Shown piece by piece: positions 25,029 through 34,124 of a stretch of 64,000 bases of DNA. A program made the translations under genes and the position numbers. The notes beneath the pieces were generated by a model. That model did not search any database. It had not been told where the DNA came from and worked only from the letters and a program-made list of their open reading frames with translations. The first letter of the stretch is position 1; every line of letters starts with the position of its first letter. This DNA comes from Paracoccus yeei ATCC BAA-599 (GTDB taxonomy: Bacteria; Pseudomonadota; Alphaproteobacteria; Rhodobacterales; Rhodobacteraceae): assembly GCF_000622145.1 (NCBI RefSeq), contig NZ_JHWH01000023.1, positions 1-64,000 on the forward strand, in the 5' to 3' direction.

Positions 25029-27957
25029 TCGCCCGGCTCCCTTCCTTGTCATAGAACACCGGATCGACGATCCGCGCCTTGTAGGTTTCCGCTCCCTGCA
25101 CCGGGAACTCCAGCACCTCGCCCATGCGGTCGGGGCCGTGCAGCACCAGACCCATGGCGATGGGCTTGTTCAGCGTGGGCGACAGGTAGGTCGAGGTCAC
25201 GCGGCCCTGCGTGTTGCGCTGGCCATTGGCGTTGACACCCGGGGCCACGGCATAGACGCCGTCGGGCAGCACCCGGCCATCGACGCTTTCCAGGCCGACC
25301 AGCTTCCAGCGGTCGGGATTGGCCATGAAGGACCGCTCCTGCGCGCGCTTGCCGATATAGTCGGGCTTTTTCTTGGAAATCGCCCAGGACATGCCCAGAT
25401 CCTGCGGGATCACCGTGCCGTCGGTTTCGTCGCCGATCATGATGAAGCCCTTTTCGGCGCGCATGACATGCATTGCCTCGGTGCCATAAGGGGTCACGTT
25501 CAGGTCGCGCCCGGCCTCGTTCAGCTTTTCCCAAAGCTCAAGCCCGCGCTTGGCCGGCACCGCCACTTCGAAGGACAGCTCGCCCGAGAAGCTGATGCGA
25601 TAGATGCGCGCGGGGATCCCGGCGATCTCGCCCTCGGCCCAGCCCATGAAGGGCAGCGCCTCGGCCGAAAGGTCGATGGTCCCGCCCAGGCGCTCCAGCA
25701 GGGTGCGGGCCTTGGGACCGACCACGGCGACCTGCGACCATTGCTCGGTCACGTTGGCGGTATAGACCTTCCAGTCCCACCATTCGCATTGCAGCCAGTC
25801 TTCCATATGGGCGTGCATGCGGTCGGCGCCGCCGGTCGTGGTATGCACCAGCCAGGTGTCCTCGGACAGGCGCGCGGCCACGCCGTCGTCGTTCAGGAAG
25901 CCGTTCTCATTGCAGATCAGGCCGTAGCGGCACTTCCCGATGGGCAGGGTCGACATCATGCCGGTATACATCATGTCGAGGAACTTGCCGGCGTCCGGGC
26001 CCTTGACGATGATCTTGCCCAGGGTCGAGGCGTCGAGCGTGCCGACCGAGGCCCGCACCGCCCGGATTTCCCGCGCCACTGCGTCGTGATGGCTTTCGCC
26101 CGCCTTCGGATAGCAATAGGGCCGGCGCCAGTGGCCCACGGGCTCGAAGAAGGCGCCATGCGCCTCGTGCCAGCCGTGGATCGCGGTCTTGCGCAGCGGC
26201 TGGAACAGATCGCCCCGCGCCTCGGCCGCGATGGTGCCCAGCGTCAGCGGCGTATAGGGCGGGCGGAAGGTCGTGGTGCCGGTCTGCGGGATCGGCTGGT
26301 TCAGCGCGTTCGACAGCACGGCCAGGCCGTTGATGTTGCTGACCTTGCCCTGGTCGGTCGCCATGCCCAGCGTGGTGTAGCGCTTGGTGTGCTCGACGCT
26401 TTCATAGCCTTCGCGCGCGGCCAGTTCGACGTCCGAAACCTTCACGTCGTTCTGGAAGTCCAGCCACATCTTGAACTTCATCTTGCGGGTCGCGTTCTGC
26501 GGCATGACCCAGACCGGCAGCAGGGGCTGCTCGGCCTCGGCGCCGGTGGCCTCTGCGACCAGCAGGTCGCCCGCGGCGGCGCCCACGGGGGTCGCCATCG
26601 CCTGGCCGTCCGCCCCGGTCGGCGGGCGGGCGGTGTCGGGGTAGAACATCGCCTGATCCTCGGACCAGGAGAGCTTGCCGCCGCAATGGCTCCAGAAATG
26701 GACCACCGGGGACCAGCCGCCGGACATGGCGACGCAATCGGCCTCGATGGTCTCGGTGACCTCGCCGCTGCCCGAATGGGCGCAGAGCTTGACCGCCTCG
26801 ACCGCCTGGCCGCCCTTGATGCCGGCAACGGCGCTGCCGGTCAGGACGCGCACGCCGCGGGCGCGCAGGGCCTCGGGCAGCGCGCCATTGGCCTGCGGGC
26901 GGGCGTCGATCACGACAGGAACCTCAAGCCCGGCGTCCAGCGCCGCCAGCGCGGTGCGATAGGCGTCGTCGTTGTTCGTGACCACGACGATGCGCCGGCC
27001 CGGCGCCACGCCGTAATCCTTGATGAAGTCGCGCACGGCCGAGGCCAGCATCACGCCCGGCACGTCGTTGCCGGCAAAGCTGAGCGGCCGTTCCAGCGCG
27101 CCCGAGGCCACGATCACATGGCCCGCGCGGATGCGCCACAGGCGCTGGCGGGGCAGGCCGGCGTTCGGGTCGTGGTCGGCCACCGCCTCGCGCGCCAGCA
27201 GATAGCCGTGGTCGTAAAGCCCGGTCGCCATCGTCGAGCGGCGCAGCGTGACATTGGGCAGCGCCCGCAGTTCGGCCAGGACCGCGTCGATGCACCCCTG
27301 CCCGCCTTCGTGGTCCGTGGGCGTGCGGCCCCCGAACACCGGCATCTGTTCCAGCACGATCACCGTCTTGCCCACGCGACCGGCCTCGAGCGCGGCGGTC
27401 AGGCCGGCGATGCCGCCGCCCACCACCACCAGGTCGGCATGAGCATAAGCCTGTTCATAGCTGTCCGGGTCGGCCTCGGTCGGGGCCTTGCCGAGACCCG
27501 CCGAGCGGCGGATGATCGGCTCGAACAGGTGCTTCCAGGCCGCGCGGGGATGGATGAAGGTCTTGTAGTAAAAGCCCGCCGGCAGGAAGCGGTACAGCCA
27601 GTTGTTCACCGCGCCGATATCGACGTTCAGGCTGGGCCAGCAGTTCTGGCTGGTCGTGACCATGCCGCCGACCAAGGGCGTCGTCGTTGCGCGCTGGTTC
27701 GGCTCGAACCGGCCGCCCTGGCCAAGGCCCAGCAGCGCGTTCGGCTCCTCGGCGCCGCTGGCGACGGGGCCGCGCGGCCGGTGATACTTGAAGCTGCGGC
27801 CCATCATCAGCTGGCCGTTCGCCAGCAGCGCCGAGGCCAGCGTGTCCCCCGCCAGCCCGCGCATATGGCGGCCGTCGAAGCGGAACGGCAGTTGATAGGC
27901 GCGATCGATCAGGCGGCCGCCGCGCGGCAGGCGGAAGGGTCCGTTCTCGGTGGTCAT
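25021..27957 (-). CDS. soxA: sarcosine oxidase, alpha subunit
   Basis: 978 residues. The N-terminal part has the ferredoxin-like segment GDTLASALLANGQLMMGRSF and KYHRPRGP, followed by an NAD-binding domain (DLVVVGGGIAGLTAALEAGR, VLEQMPVFGGRTP). The C-terminal ~400 residues are a GcvT-like folate domain (IVKGPDAGKFLDMMYTG; ELSFEVAVPAKRGLELWEKL). In the enzyme complex this subunit passes the methylene group from the beta-subunit product to tetrahydrofolate, giving 5,10-methylene-THF and glycine from sarcosine. It overlaps soxD by four and soxG by eight bases. The GC-rich antisense frame of 1138 codons on the other strand is a shadow. Confidence 0.97.
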   Translation of the reverse strand: MTTENGPFRLPRGGRLIDRAYQLPFRFDGRHMRGLAGDTLASALLANGQLMMGRSFKYHRPRGPVASGAEEPNALLGLGQGGRFEPNQRATTTPLVGGMVTTSQNCWPSLNVDIGAVNNWLYRFLPAGFYYKTFIHPRAAWKHLFEPIIRRSAGLGKAPTEADPDSYEQAYAHADLVVVGGGIAGLTAALEAGRVGKTVIVLEQMPVFGGRTPTDHEGGQGCIDAVLAELRALPNVTLRRSTMATGLYDHGYLLAREAVADHDPNAGLPRQRLWRIRAGHVIVASGALERPLSFAGNDVPGVMLASAVRDFIKDYGVAPGRRIVVVTNNDDAYRTALAALDAGLEVPVVIDARPQANGALPEALRARGVRVLTGSAVAGIKGGQAVEAVKLCAHSGSGEVTETIEADCVAMSGGWSPVVHFWSHCGGKLSWSEDQAMFYPDTARPPTGADGQAMATPVGAAAGDLLVAEATGAEAEQPLLPVWVMPQNATRKMKFKMWLDFQNDVKVSDVELAAREGYESVEHTKRYTTLGMATDQGKVSNINGLAVLSNALNQPIPQTGTTTFRPPYTPLTLGTIAAEARGDLFQPLRKTAIHGWHEAHGAFFEPVGHWRRPYCYPKAGESHHDAVAREIRAVRASVGTLDASTLGKIIVKGPDAGKFLDMMYTGMMSTLPIGKCRYGLICNENGFLNDDGVAARLSEDTWLVHTTTGGADRMHAHMEDWLQCEWWDWKVYTANVTEQWSQVAVVGPKARTLLERLGGTIDLSAEALPFMGWAEGEIAGIPARIYRISFSGELSFEVAVPAKRGLELWEKLNEAGRDLNVTPYGTEAMHVMRAEKGFIMIGDETDGTVIPQDLGMSWAISKKKPDYIGKRAQERSFMANPDRWKLVGLESVDGRVLPDGVYAVAPGVNANGQRNTQGRVTSTYLSPTLNKPIAMGLVLHGPDRMGEVLEFPVQGAETYKARIVDPVFYDKEGSRANG

Positions 27958-28325
27958 TGGATCAGGCCTTCAGGGGTGGAGGTGGGCGTCGGGCTGGTGG
28001 CGTCGAAATCGGGCGTCCAGTCCGGGTGACGGGCCTGGATGGCGGCGACGATCTCGGGCGTGGGGAACGGGGTCTGCGCCCTGTAGGTGCCGTAAACCTC
28101 AAGCGTGACGGTGTCGCGCGCGGCCAGGAACCACTTGCCGCAGCCATAGGCATGGCGCCAGCGTTCGAAATGCACGCCGCGCGGGTTCTTGCGGGCGAAC
28201 AGATAGCCTTCGAAATCCTCGTCCGAGGCCCCCGGGCCGAAGCGTTTCAGATGCGCCTCGCCCCCCGGGGCCAGTTCGGTCTCTTCGGCACGGATGCCGC
28301 AATAGGGACAGGTCAGGGTCAGCAT
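27954..28325 (-). CDS. soxD: sarcosine oxidase, delta subunit
   Basis: 123 residues. A zinc site of the family is present: Cys6 and Cys9 (TCPYCGIR), His58 and Cys62 (RWRHAYGCGKW). ELAPGGEAHLKRFGP and LFARKNPRGVHFERW are conserved blocks. The subunit is structural in the alpha-beta-gamma-delta enzyme. The C-terminal extension (DATSPTPTSTPEGLIQ) is longer than usual. It overlaps soxA by four bases; a TfoX-like gene ends three bases upstream, instead of soxB. Confidence 0.95.
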   Translation of the reverse strand: MLTLTCPYCGIRAEETELAPGGEAHLKRFGPGASDEDFEGYLFARKNPRGVHFERWRHAYGCGKWFLAARDTVTLEVYGTYRAQTPFPTPEIVAAIQARHPDWTPDFDATSPTPTSTPEGLIQ

Positions 28326-28328
28326 CCA

Positions 28329-28661
28329 TCACTCCTTCGGCGTCAGCGCGCGCACGGTCTCAGGCGCCCGGGCAGCCAGCCGGGCGCGGGTCTTGTCATC
28401 GGAAAGGGAATCGCCCGCCAGCCACACCCAGCCTGCAGAGGGCCGGCCCTGGTGGATCATCGGGGCGAGATTGGTCATGGCCAGCACCTGCGCCTGGCGG
28501 GCGGGACCGACACGAACCATCGCGCCCTCCTGCCGGATCGCGCAACGCATGTGGCGGTTCAGAAGAAAGCACAGGCCCCCGAACATCGGACGTTCGGTCA
28601 GGCCGGGCAGCGCGCCCAGATCACGGCGCATGGCGCCTTCAAGACGGGCATCTCGGGCCAT
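28329..28661 (-). CDS. TfoX N-terminal-domain protein
   Basis: 110 residues. RPMFGGLCFLLNRHMRCAIR followed by VRVGPARQAQVLAM is the TfoX/Sxy N-terminal domain. In gammaproteobacteria full-length TfoX steers competence regulation, but this is the single-domain form, common in alphaproteobacteria and without established role. It ends three bases before soxD and lies between soxB and soxD, so it is likely co-transcribed with sarcosine oxidase genes. The ATG at 28661 is the first that leaves the domain intact. Confidence 0.85.
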   Translation of the reverse strand: MARDARLEGAMRRDLGALPGLTERPMFGGLCFLLNRHMRCAIRQEGAMVRVGPARQAQVLAMTNLAPMIHQGRPSAGWVWLAGDSLSDDKTRARLAARAPETVRALTPKE

Positions 28662-28785
28662 GGGCGCCCCCTGTGTGGCACGGGTGGCGCGAATGGCGGG
28701 CAGCGGGGCCGAAGGGCTGAACGCCCACCGGCCCCGGATGGTTGCAGCAGGTTCGCGGGCACCCAGGGGGGCCGGCAGGAACCCC

Positions 28786-29061
28786 TTAGTTGCTGGCCGG
28801 CGCAGTGGTGCCGGGCGTGGCCGGAGCAGGCTCGGTCGGGGCGGGCGTTGCAGGAGCAGCGGGCTCGACGCTGACGGCATCGCCGCCAGCAGGGGCGGTT
28901 GTGGCCGGTGCAGTCGTTGCTGGCGCGGTGGTCGTTGCCGTGTCGGCAGGCGGCGTCGTGTCGGGCGAGGTGCCGGCAGACATGTACCACCAGATAACGG
29001 CAAGCACCACGATGATGGCGCCGATGATGAGCCACATGTTGCTCTTGTTCTGTTCGGCCAT
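28786..29061 (-). CDS. small Ala/Pro/Thr-rich single-span membrane protein
   Basis: 91 residues: MAEQNKSN, one membrane segment (about 9-27, MWLIIGAIIVVLAVIWWYM), and an outside tail almost entirely of Ala, Pro and Thr, with three TTAPA repeats. Such tails behave as flexible spacers or cell-wall anchors. The ATG at 29061 has AGGAGTTCACTTC upstream, a good ribosome site. It lies between soxB and the TfoX-like gene on the same strand. No family name can be given. A Gly-rich reading on the opposite strand (28790-29068) is its shadow. Confidence 0.65.
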   Translation of the reverse strand: MAEQNKSNMWLIIGAIIVVLAVIWWYMSAGTSPDTTPPADTATTTAPATTAPATTAPAGGDAVSVEPAAPATPAPTEPAPATPGTTAPASN

Positions 29062-29215
29062 GAAGTGAACTCCTTGGTCATGGGGACGTGACCTAGGAAA
29101 GCATGAAACGCCGAATAGTTCCATTGAAATTGCACGTTTTTCCACCCCGCCGCGAATTGGGCGGGAAACGGCCTGCCCGTCGTGGGCCGGGTGGACGGGA
29201 CGCGCGCCGGTTGCA

Positions 29216-30487
29216 TCAGTGCGCGACCCCCGCCGCGACGCTTTCGTCGATGAAGCGGCCTTCGCGGAAGCGGTTCAGCCCGAATTCGGCCGCAAGCGGC
29301 CCGGGCGTTCCGTTCGCGACCAGCTCCGCCATGGCCCAGCCCGAGCCGGGAATCGCCTTGAACCCGCCGGTGCCCCAGCCGCAGTTGACGAAGATGTTGC
29401 CCACCGGCGTCGTCGACAGGATGGGCGAGCGGTCGCCGGTCATGTCCACGATCCCGCCCCATTGCCGCAGCATCTTCAGCCGCGACAGCATCGGGAAGGT
29501 TTCGACCAGGGCGCGGACGGTTTCCTCGATATGGTGCCAGGACCCGCGCTGCGAATAGTTGTTGAACCCGTCGGTGCCGCCGCCGATCACCATCTCGCCC
29601 TTGTCGGATTGCGACAGATAGCCGTGCACGGTGTTGGCCATGATGACCAGGTCGCAGCAGGGCTTGATCGGTTCGCTGACCAGGGCCTGCAGGGCGACCG
29701 ACTCGATCGGCAGGCGAAAGCCCGCCATCTCGGCCAGGACCGAGGAGTTGCCCGCCACGATCATGGCCAGCTTGTCGCATTCGATGCGGCCCTTGGTGGT
29801 GTTGACCGCGCGGACCTGGCCGTTCGCGGTCTCGACGCCCTTGACCTCGCAGGTCTGGATGATGTCCATGCCCATCGCGCTGCAGGCCCGGGCATAGCCC
29901 CAGGCCACGGCGTCGTGGCGCGCGGTGCCGCCGCGGGCCTGGTAAAGCCCGCCCAGCACCGGATAGCGCGGCCCGTCGATGTTGATGATCGGCAGCATCT
30001 CCTTGATGCGCTCGGGCGTGACCCATTCGGTCGCGACGTTCTGCAACTGGTTGGCATAGACGGTGCGCTTGTAGCCGCGCACCTCGTGTTCGGTCTGCGC
30101 CAGCATCAGAAGGCCGCGCGGGCTGAACATGATGTTGTAGTTCAGGTCCTGGGACAGATCCTCGTACAGCTTCAGCGACTTGTCGAAGATCGCGGCCGAG
30201 GCGTCCTGCAGGTAGTTCGAGCGGATGATGGTCGTGTTCCGCCCGGTGTTGCCGCCGCCCAGCCAGCCCTTTTCGATGATCGCGACATCGGTGATGCCGT
30301 GGTTCTTGCCAAGGTAATAGGCCGTCGCCAGGCCATGCCCGCCGGCGCCCACAATGACGACCTTGTATTTCTTCTTGGGCTCGGGGCTGGCCCAGGCGCG
30401 CTTCCAGCCTGTGTGCAGGCGCATCGCCTCGCGCGCGATGGCAAAGACCGAATACTTGCCGGTGCCTCTGGTGGGGGATGCGGACAT
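29216..30487 (-). CDS. soxB: sarcosine oxidase, beta subunit
   Basis: 423 residues, a flavoprotein of the DAO family. The FAD-binding motif is VVIVGAGGHGLATAYYLG (G47xGxxG52), with GNTGRNTTIIRSNYLQ next. His191 in GGTARHDAVAWG matches the position where FMN is covalently bound in studied heterotetrameric enzymes. The C-terminal NCGWGTGGFKAIPGSG is the family end motif. It oxidises sarcosine to an imine, producing H2O2, and hands the methylene to the alpha subunit. It is the first gene of the set, divergent from ccmI with about 200 bp between start codons. Two small genes separate it from soxD, which is unusual. Confidence 0.96.
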   Translation of the reverse strand: MSASPTRGTGKYSVFAIAREAMRLHTGWKRAWASPEPKKKYKVVIVGAGGHGLATAYYLGKNHGITDVAIIEKGWLGGGNTGRNTTIIRSNYLQDASAAIFDKSLKLYEDLSQDLNYNIMFSPRGLLMLAQTEHEVRGYKRTVYANQLQNVATEWVTPERIKEMLPIINIDGPRYPVLGGLYQARGGTARHDAVAWGYARACSAMGMDIIQTCEVKGVETANGQVRAVNTTKGRIECDKLAMIVAGNSSVLAEMAGFRLPIESVALQALVSEPIKPCCDLVIMANTVHGYLSQSDKGEMVIGGGTDGFNNYSQRGSWHHIEETVRALVETFPMLSRLKMLRQWGGIVDMTGDRSPILSTTPVGNIFVNCGWGTGGFKAIPGSGWAMAELVANGTPGPLAAEFGLNRFREGRFIDESVAAGVAH

Positions 30488-30691
30488 GGGGACCTCTCGC
30501 GACTCGTCGAGGGCACAGTGGATTTTCGGGGCCTTTCGGGCAAGCCGCGTTGCGACGGGAAAATTGTCGGAATGCGTCAGGGACGGCGCAGATGTTCCGC
30601 CCGGGGGCCCCGCGCGCCTTGTCGCAGGTCTGTGGCTTTTTCGCGCCGCGCAAACCGGCTATGAAGCGGGAACCGCAATGAAGGGGATGCG

Positions 30692-31912
30692 ATGTTCTGG
30701 ATCATCTGCGCCGCGCTGACGGCGGTGGTGGCGATTGCGGTCGCCGCGCCCCTGATGCGCCGGGGCAGCGGCACCGAGGCGCCCGCCGCCGCCTATGACC
30801 TGCGGGTCTATCGCGACCAGCTGCGCGAGGTCGGGCGCGACCTGGAGCGCCGGCTGATCGAGCCCGCCGAGGCCGAGCGGCTGCGCACCGAGATCGGGCG
30901 CAAGGTCTTGGCCGCCGACCGCGCGCTGGAGCGTCAGGCCGAGCGCGCCCGCGCCCCGGGCGGGCCGCTGGCCGTCGCGGTGCTGCTGGCGCTGCTGGGC
31001 GGGGCCTTCCTGCTTTACCGCGATCTCGGCGCGCCGCAGCGGCCCGACGAGCCCATCGCCACGCGCATCGCCGCGGCGCAGGCCCGCTACGACGCCCGGC
31101 CCACCCAGGCCCAGGCCGAGGCCGCCGCCCCCAAGGTCCAGCGCCCGCAGCCCGATGCCGAATACCTGCGCCTGATCGAAGAGCTGCGCGCCGCCGTCTC
31201 CGCGAACCCGAACGATCCCCGGGGCCTGGAACTGCTGGCCCTGCACGAGGAGCGGTTGGGCAACCTGGCCGCCGCGCGCAAGGCGCAAGGGGATCTGGTG
31301 GCACTGCGCGGCACGGACGCCACCGCCGCCGACCACGCCCGCCTGGCCGCGCTGATGGCCGAGGCGGCGGGCGGGCTGATCACCCCCGAGGCCGAGGCCC
31401 AGATGGCCCGCGCCCTGCAACTGGACCCGCGCGATCCGCAGGCCCGCTTCATGGCTGGTCTCTTGCAGATCCAGAACGGCCGGCCCGACCGCGCCTTCCC
31501 GGTCTGGGCCGCGCTTCTGGCCGAGGGGCCGGCGGACGCGCCGTGGCTCGCGCCGATCCGCGCCTCGATCCAGGATCTTGCCTGGTTCGCGGGCCAGCCC
31601 GGCTATACCCCGCCCGAACCTTCCGGCACCGCCCTGCCCGGCCCCGATGCCGAGGCCATGGCGGCGGCCGAGGCCATGACGCCCGAGGACCGCCGCCGCA
31701 TGGTCGAAGGCATGGTCGAGGGGCTGGAGACCCGGCTTGCGACCCAGGGCGGCGCGCCCGACGAATGGGCGCGGCTGATCGGCGCGCTGGTCGTGATCGG
31801 ACGCCAGGACCACGCCCGCGACATCCTGGCCGAGGCCCGCGCCCGCTTTTCCGCCACGCCCAAGGCGCTGGCCGTCATCGCCGAGGCGGCTGGAAAGGCG
31901 GGGCTGGAATGA
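30692..31912 (+). CDS. ccmI: c-type cytochrome biogenesis protein CcmI
   Basis: 406 residues. The first domain has two membrane segments (2-20 and 91-109) around a cytoplasmic Leu-zipper-like loop ([18 protein letters not shown]), the CcmI-1 part. The periplasmic CcmI-2 part has TPR-like repeats ([40 protein letters not shown]). CcmI chaperones apocytochrome c to the CcmFH heme lyase. Other ccm genes are not in the window, as is usual for Rhodobacter and Paracoccus, where ccmI stands apart. It overlaps ruvX by four bases (ATGA). Confidence 0.93.
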   Translation: MFWIICAALTAVVAIAVAAPLMRRGSGTEAPAAAYDLRVYRDQLREVGRDLERRLIEPAEAERLRTEIGRKVLAADRALERQAERARAPGGPLAVAVLLALLGGAFLLYRDLGAPQRPDEPIATRIAAAQARYDARPTQAQAEAAAPKVQRPQPDAEYLRLIEELRAAVSANPNDPRGLELLALHEERLGNLAAARKAQGDLVALRGTDATAADHARLAALMAEAAGGLITPEAEAQMARALQLDPRDPQARFMAGLLQIQNGRPDRAFPVWAALLAEGPADAPWLAPIRASIQDLAWFAGQPGYTPPEPSGTALPGPDAEAMAAAEAMTPEDRRRMVEGMVEGLETRLATQGGAPDEWARLIGALVVIGRQDHARDILAEARARFSATPKALAVIAEAAGKAGLE

Positions 31913-32388
31913 TCTGCGCCGCCATCGAGGATTTCGCCGCCGCCCTGCCCCGCACCGGCGCCATCGCCGGGCTGGACCTGGGGACCAAGACCATCGGCGT
32001 CGCGGTCAGCGACGGGCTGCGCGGCGTCGCCTCGCCGCTGCTGGTGATCCGGCGCGAAAAGTTCACGCTGGACGCCCAGGCCCTGCTGAAGATCGTGGCG
32101 GATCGCGCGCTGGTGGGCATCGTCCTGGGCCTGCCGCGCAACATGGACGGGTCCGAGGGGCCGCGCGCGCAATCGACCCGCGCCTTTGCCCGCAACCTGG
32201 AGCGACTGACGCCCCTGCCCATCGGCTTCTGGGACGAACGCCTGTCCACCGTCGCCGCCGAACGCGCCCTGCTCGAGGGCGACACCTCGCGCAAGCGCCG
32301 GGCCGAGGTCATCGACCAGGTCGCGGCGGGCTATATCCTGCAAGGCGCGCTGGACCGGCTGCGCCATCTGGCGGCTGAGGGCCTATAG
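31909..32388 (+). CDS. ruvX: Holliday-junction resolvase-like protein RuvX/YqgF
   Basis: 159 residues. RNase-H fold: [20 protein letters not shown] (first catalytic Asp), [20 protein letters not shown] (conserved Glu region) and [15 protein letters not shown] (Asp/Glu block). YqgF processes the 5' end of pre-16S rRNA and has resolvase-like activity in some bacteria. The gene overlaps ccmI by four bases at the start. Its end overlaps the stop of hisG on the other strand by six bases. Confidence 0.93.
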   Translation: MICAAIEDFAAALPRTGAIAGLDLGTKTIGVAVSDGLRGVASPLLVIRREKFTLDAQALLKIVADRALVGIVLGLPRNMDGSEGPRAQSTRAFARNLERLTPLPIGFWDERLSTVAAERALLEGDTSRKRRAEVIDQVAAGYILQGALDRLRHLAAEGL

Positions 32389-33060
32389 CCCCAGCCGCAG
32401 CGCAAAGGCGCGCACCTCGGCCTCGTCCCCCGCCGCGAGCGAGCGCAGCAGCGTCGCCTGGCTGCGCAGGATCGGCTCGCCCCCGATGATCTTGAGGTGG
32501 TTGGCGCGCAGGGTTTCCCCCGACGAGGTGATGTCGGCGATGGCCTCGGCGGTCAGGTTCGCGACCGTGCCTTCGGTCGCGCCCTGGCTGTCGACCAGCT
32601 GGTAATCGGCGACCTCCTCGGCCGAAAGCCAGGCCCGCACCAGCCGGTGATACTTGGTGGCGATGCGCAGGCGAAAGCCATGTTCGGCGCGGAAGTCGCG
32701 GGCGATGGTGGCGAAATCGTCCAGCGTCTCGCAGTCGGCCCAGCAGGCCGGCACGGCCAGGATCAGGTCGGCGTGGCCGAAGCCCATCGGCGCCAGTTCC
32801 TCGACATGGCTGCGCCAGCCGGCCAGCTTCTCGCGGATCAGGTCGGTGCCGGTGACGCCCAGGTGGATGCGCCCGGCGCTGAGTTCGCGCGGGATCTCGC
32901 CCGCCGACAACAGCACCAGCGCGACATTCTCGGCCCCCTCGACGCGGCCGGCATATTCGCGGTCCGACCCGGCGCGCGACAGCTGCACGCCGCGTTCGGC
33001 GAACCAGTCGAAGGTCTGCTCCATCAGCCGCCCCTTGGACGGCACCCCCAGCCGGATCAT
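32383..33060 (-). CDS. hisG: ATP phosphoribosyltransferase, catalytic subunit (short form)
   Basis: 225 residues, the short HisG form lacking the regulatory C-terminal domain and therefore needing HisZ. Blocks: [48 protein letters not shown] and the PRPP-binding [20 protein letters not shown]. It carries out the first step of histidine synthesis. It starts within the hisZ stop (ATGA overlap). It is cotranscribed with hisS and hisZ. The 3' end overlaps ruvX tail to tail. Confidence 0.95.
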   Translation of the reverse strand: MIRLGVPSKGRLMEQTFDWFAERGVQLSRAGSDREYAGRVEGAENVALVLLSAGEIPRELSAGRIHLGVTGTDLIREKLAGWRSHVEELAPMGFGHADLILAVPACWADCETLDDFATIARDFRAEHGFRLRIATKYHRLVRAWLSAEEVADYQLVDSQGATEGTVANLTAEAIADITSSGETLRANHLKIIGGEPILRSQATLLRSLAAGDEAEVRAFALRLGL

Positions 33061-34124
33061 GAAAGGCCCCCGAGTTCATGGACCAGACCGGGGCGGATGA
33101 TGCCCCCCACCGCAGGGATCGAGCGGCCCTGCGCCTGCCCCAGCACGGCGGCCAGCGCGTCATAGCGCCCGCCCGAGGCGACCGGCGGCCAGTCGGCACG
33201 GCCCGGCGCCACGAAGCTGAAGGTCATGCCGTCGTAATATTCCATCGTGTGCCGGCCGTGGCTGGCGTCAAAGCGGATGGCGCCCACGTCGATGCCGCGC
33301 GCGGACAGCAGCGCCAGGTTGCGCGCCAGCCGGTCCACCGCCTCGGCGATGTCGGGGATTTCCGTCGCCAGCGCGCGCAAGTCGGCCAGCGCCTGCGGCG
33401 CCGGGGCGTCGACGGTGAACAGGCGCTGCAACCGTTCGGCCCAGATGGCCGGCAGCGGCGTCTCGGCGGCGTCGGCCTGAAGCCGGGCGATGCGGGCCTG
33501 CATTTCCTCGCGCGAGCGCAGGCCGTTCCAGGGCGCGGCCGACGCCTCGAACCGGCGCGGCGCGCTGGGCGCTGCGAACCGGGCCAGCGCCTTGGCAAAG
33601 CGCTTCGGCCGCCAGATGTGATGCAGCAGCGCCGCACGGCGCGCGCCCGACAGGGGCAGCGCGCGCACCGCATCCATCAGCAGGTCCATGTCCCCCATGG
33701 TCGCCTGCAAATCCAACGGCTTGAGGATGGAATGGAACAGCGCGAAGACCTCGGCGTCGGCATCCGGGTCGCGGGCGAACAGCTCGAACCCCGCCTGAAG
33801 GTATTCGTTGTCGCGCGGATGTTCGGGCCGGGTGTCGCCGTGGTCCTGCTTGCGGAACACCTCGCCCAGGTAGCAATAGCGCGCCGGCTCGGCGCCGTTC
33901 CGCATGTGCATCTGCACCACCGGCACGGTGAAGTCGGGCCGCAGCATCATCTCGCCCCGGATCGGGTCCTGCGTGACATAGGCGCGGGCGCGGATATCCT
34001 CGCCGTAAAGGTCCAGCAGCGTTTCCGCCTCGAGCAGGATGTCGGGCGCGACCTCGACGGCGCCAGCGGCGCGGAAGGCCGCCAGGATCTGCTGGCCGAT
34101 GGCCTGTTTGGCGCGCTTGGTCAT
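33057..34124 (-). CDS. hisZ: ATP phosphoribosyltransferase regulatory subunit HisZ
   Basis: 355 residues, a HisRS-like class II fold without anticodon-binding domain. [17 protein letters not shown] and [12 protein letters not shown] correspond to motif 1/2 regions; the synthetase histidine-binding motif is altered ([18 protein letters not shown]), as expected for a regulatory paralogue. It forms an octamer with HisG and gives feedback control by histidine. It starts within the hisS stop and overlaps hisG by four bases. G+C returns to the normal high level right at its start, in contrast to the 3' end of hisS. Confidence 0.94.
   Translation of the reverse strand: MTKRAKQAIGQQILAAFRAAGAVEVAPDILLEAETLLDLYGEDIRARAYVTQDPIRGEMMLRPDFTVPVVQMHMRNGAEPARYCYLGEVFRKQDHGDTRPEHPRDNEYLQAGFELFARDPDADAEVFALFHSILKPLDLQATMGDMDLLMDAVRALPLSGARRAALLHHIWRPKRFAKALARFAAPSAPRRFEASAAPWNGLRSREEMQARIARLQADAAETPLPAIWAERLQRLFTVDAPAPQALADLRALATEIPDIAEAVDRLARNLALLSARGIDVGAIRFDASHGRHTMEYYDGMTFSFVAPGRADWPPVASGGRYDALAAVLGQAQGRSIPAVGGIIRPGLVHELGGLS

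Noticed and set aside
24613-28029. 1138-codon open frame on the + strand
   Set aside because: It is exactly antisense to soxA and soxG, which have clear family motifs. Long antisense frames are expected at this G+C; the product is low-complexity Ala/Arg/His/Gly-rich.
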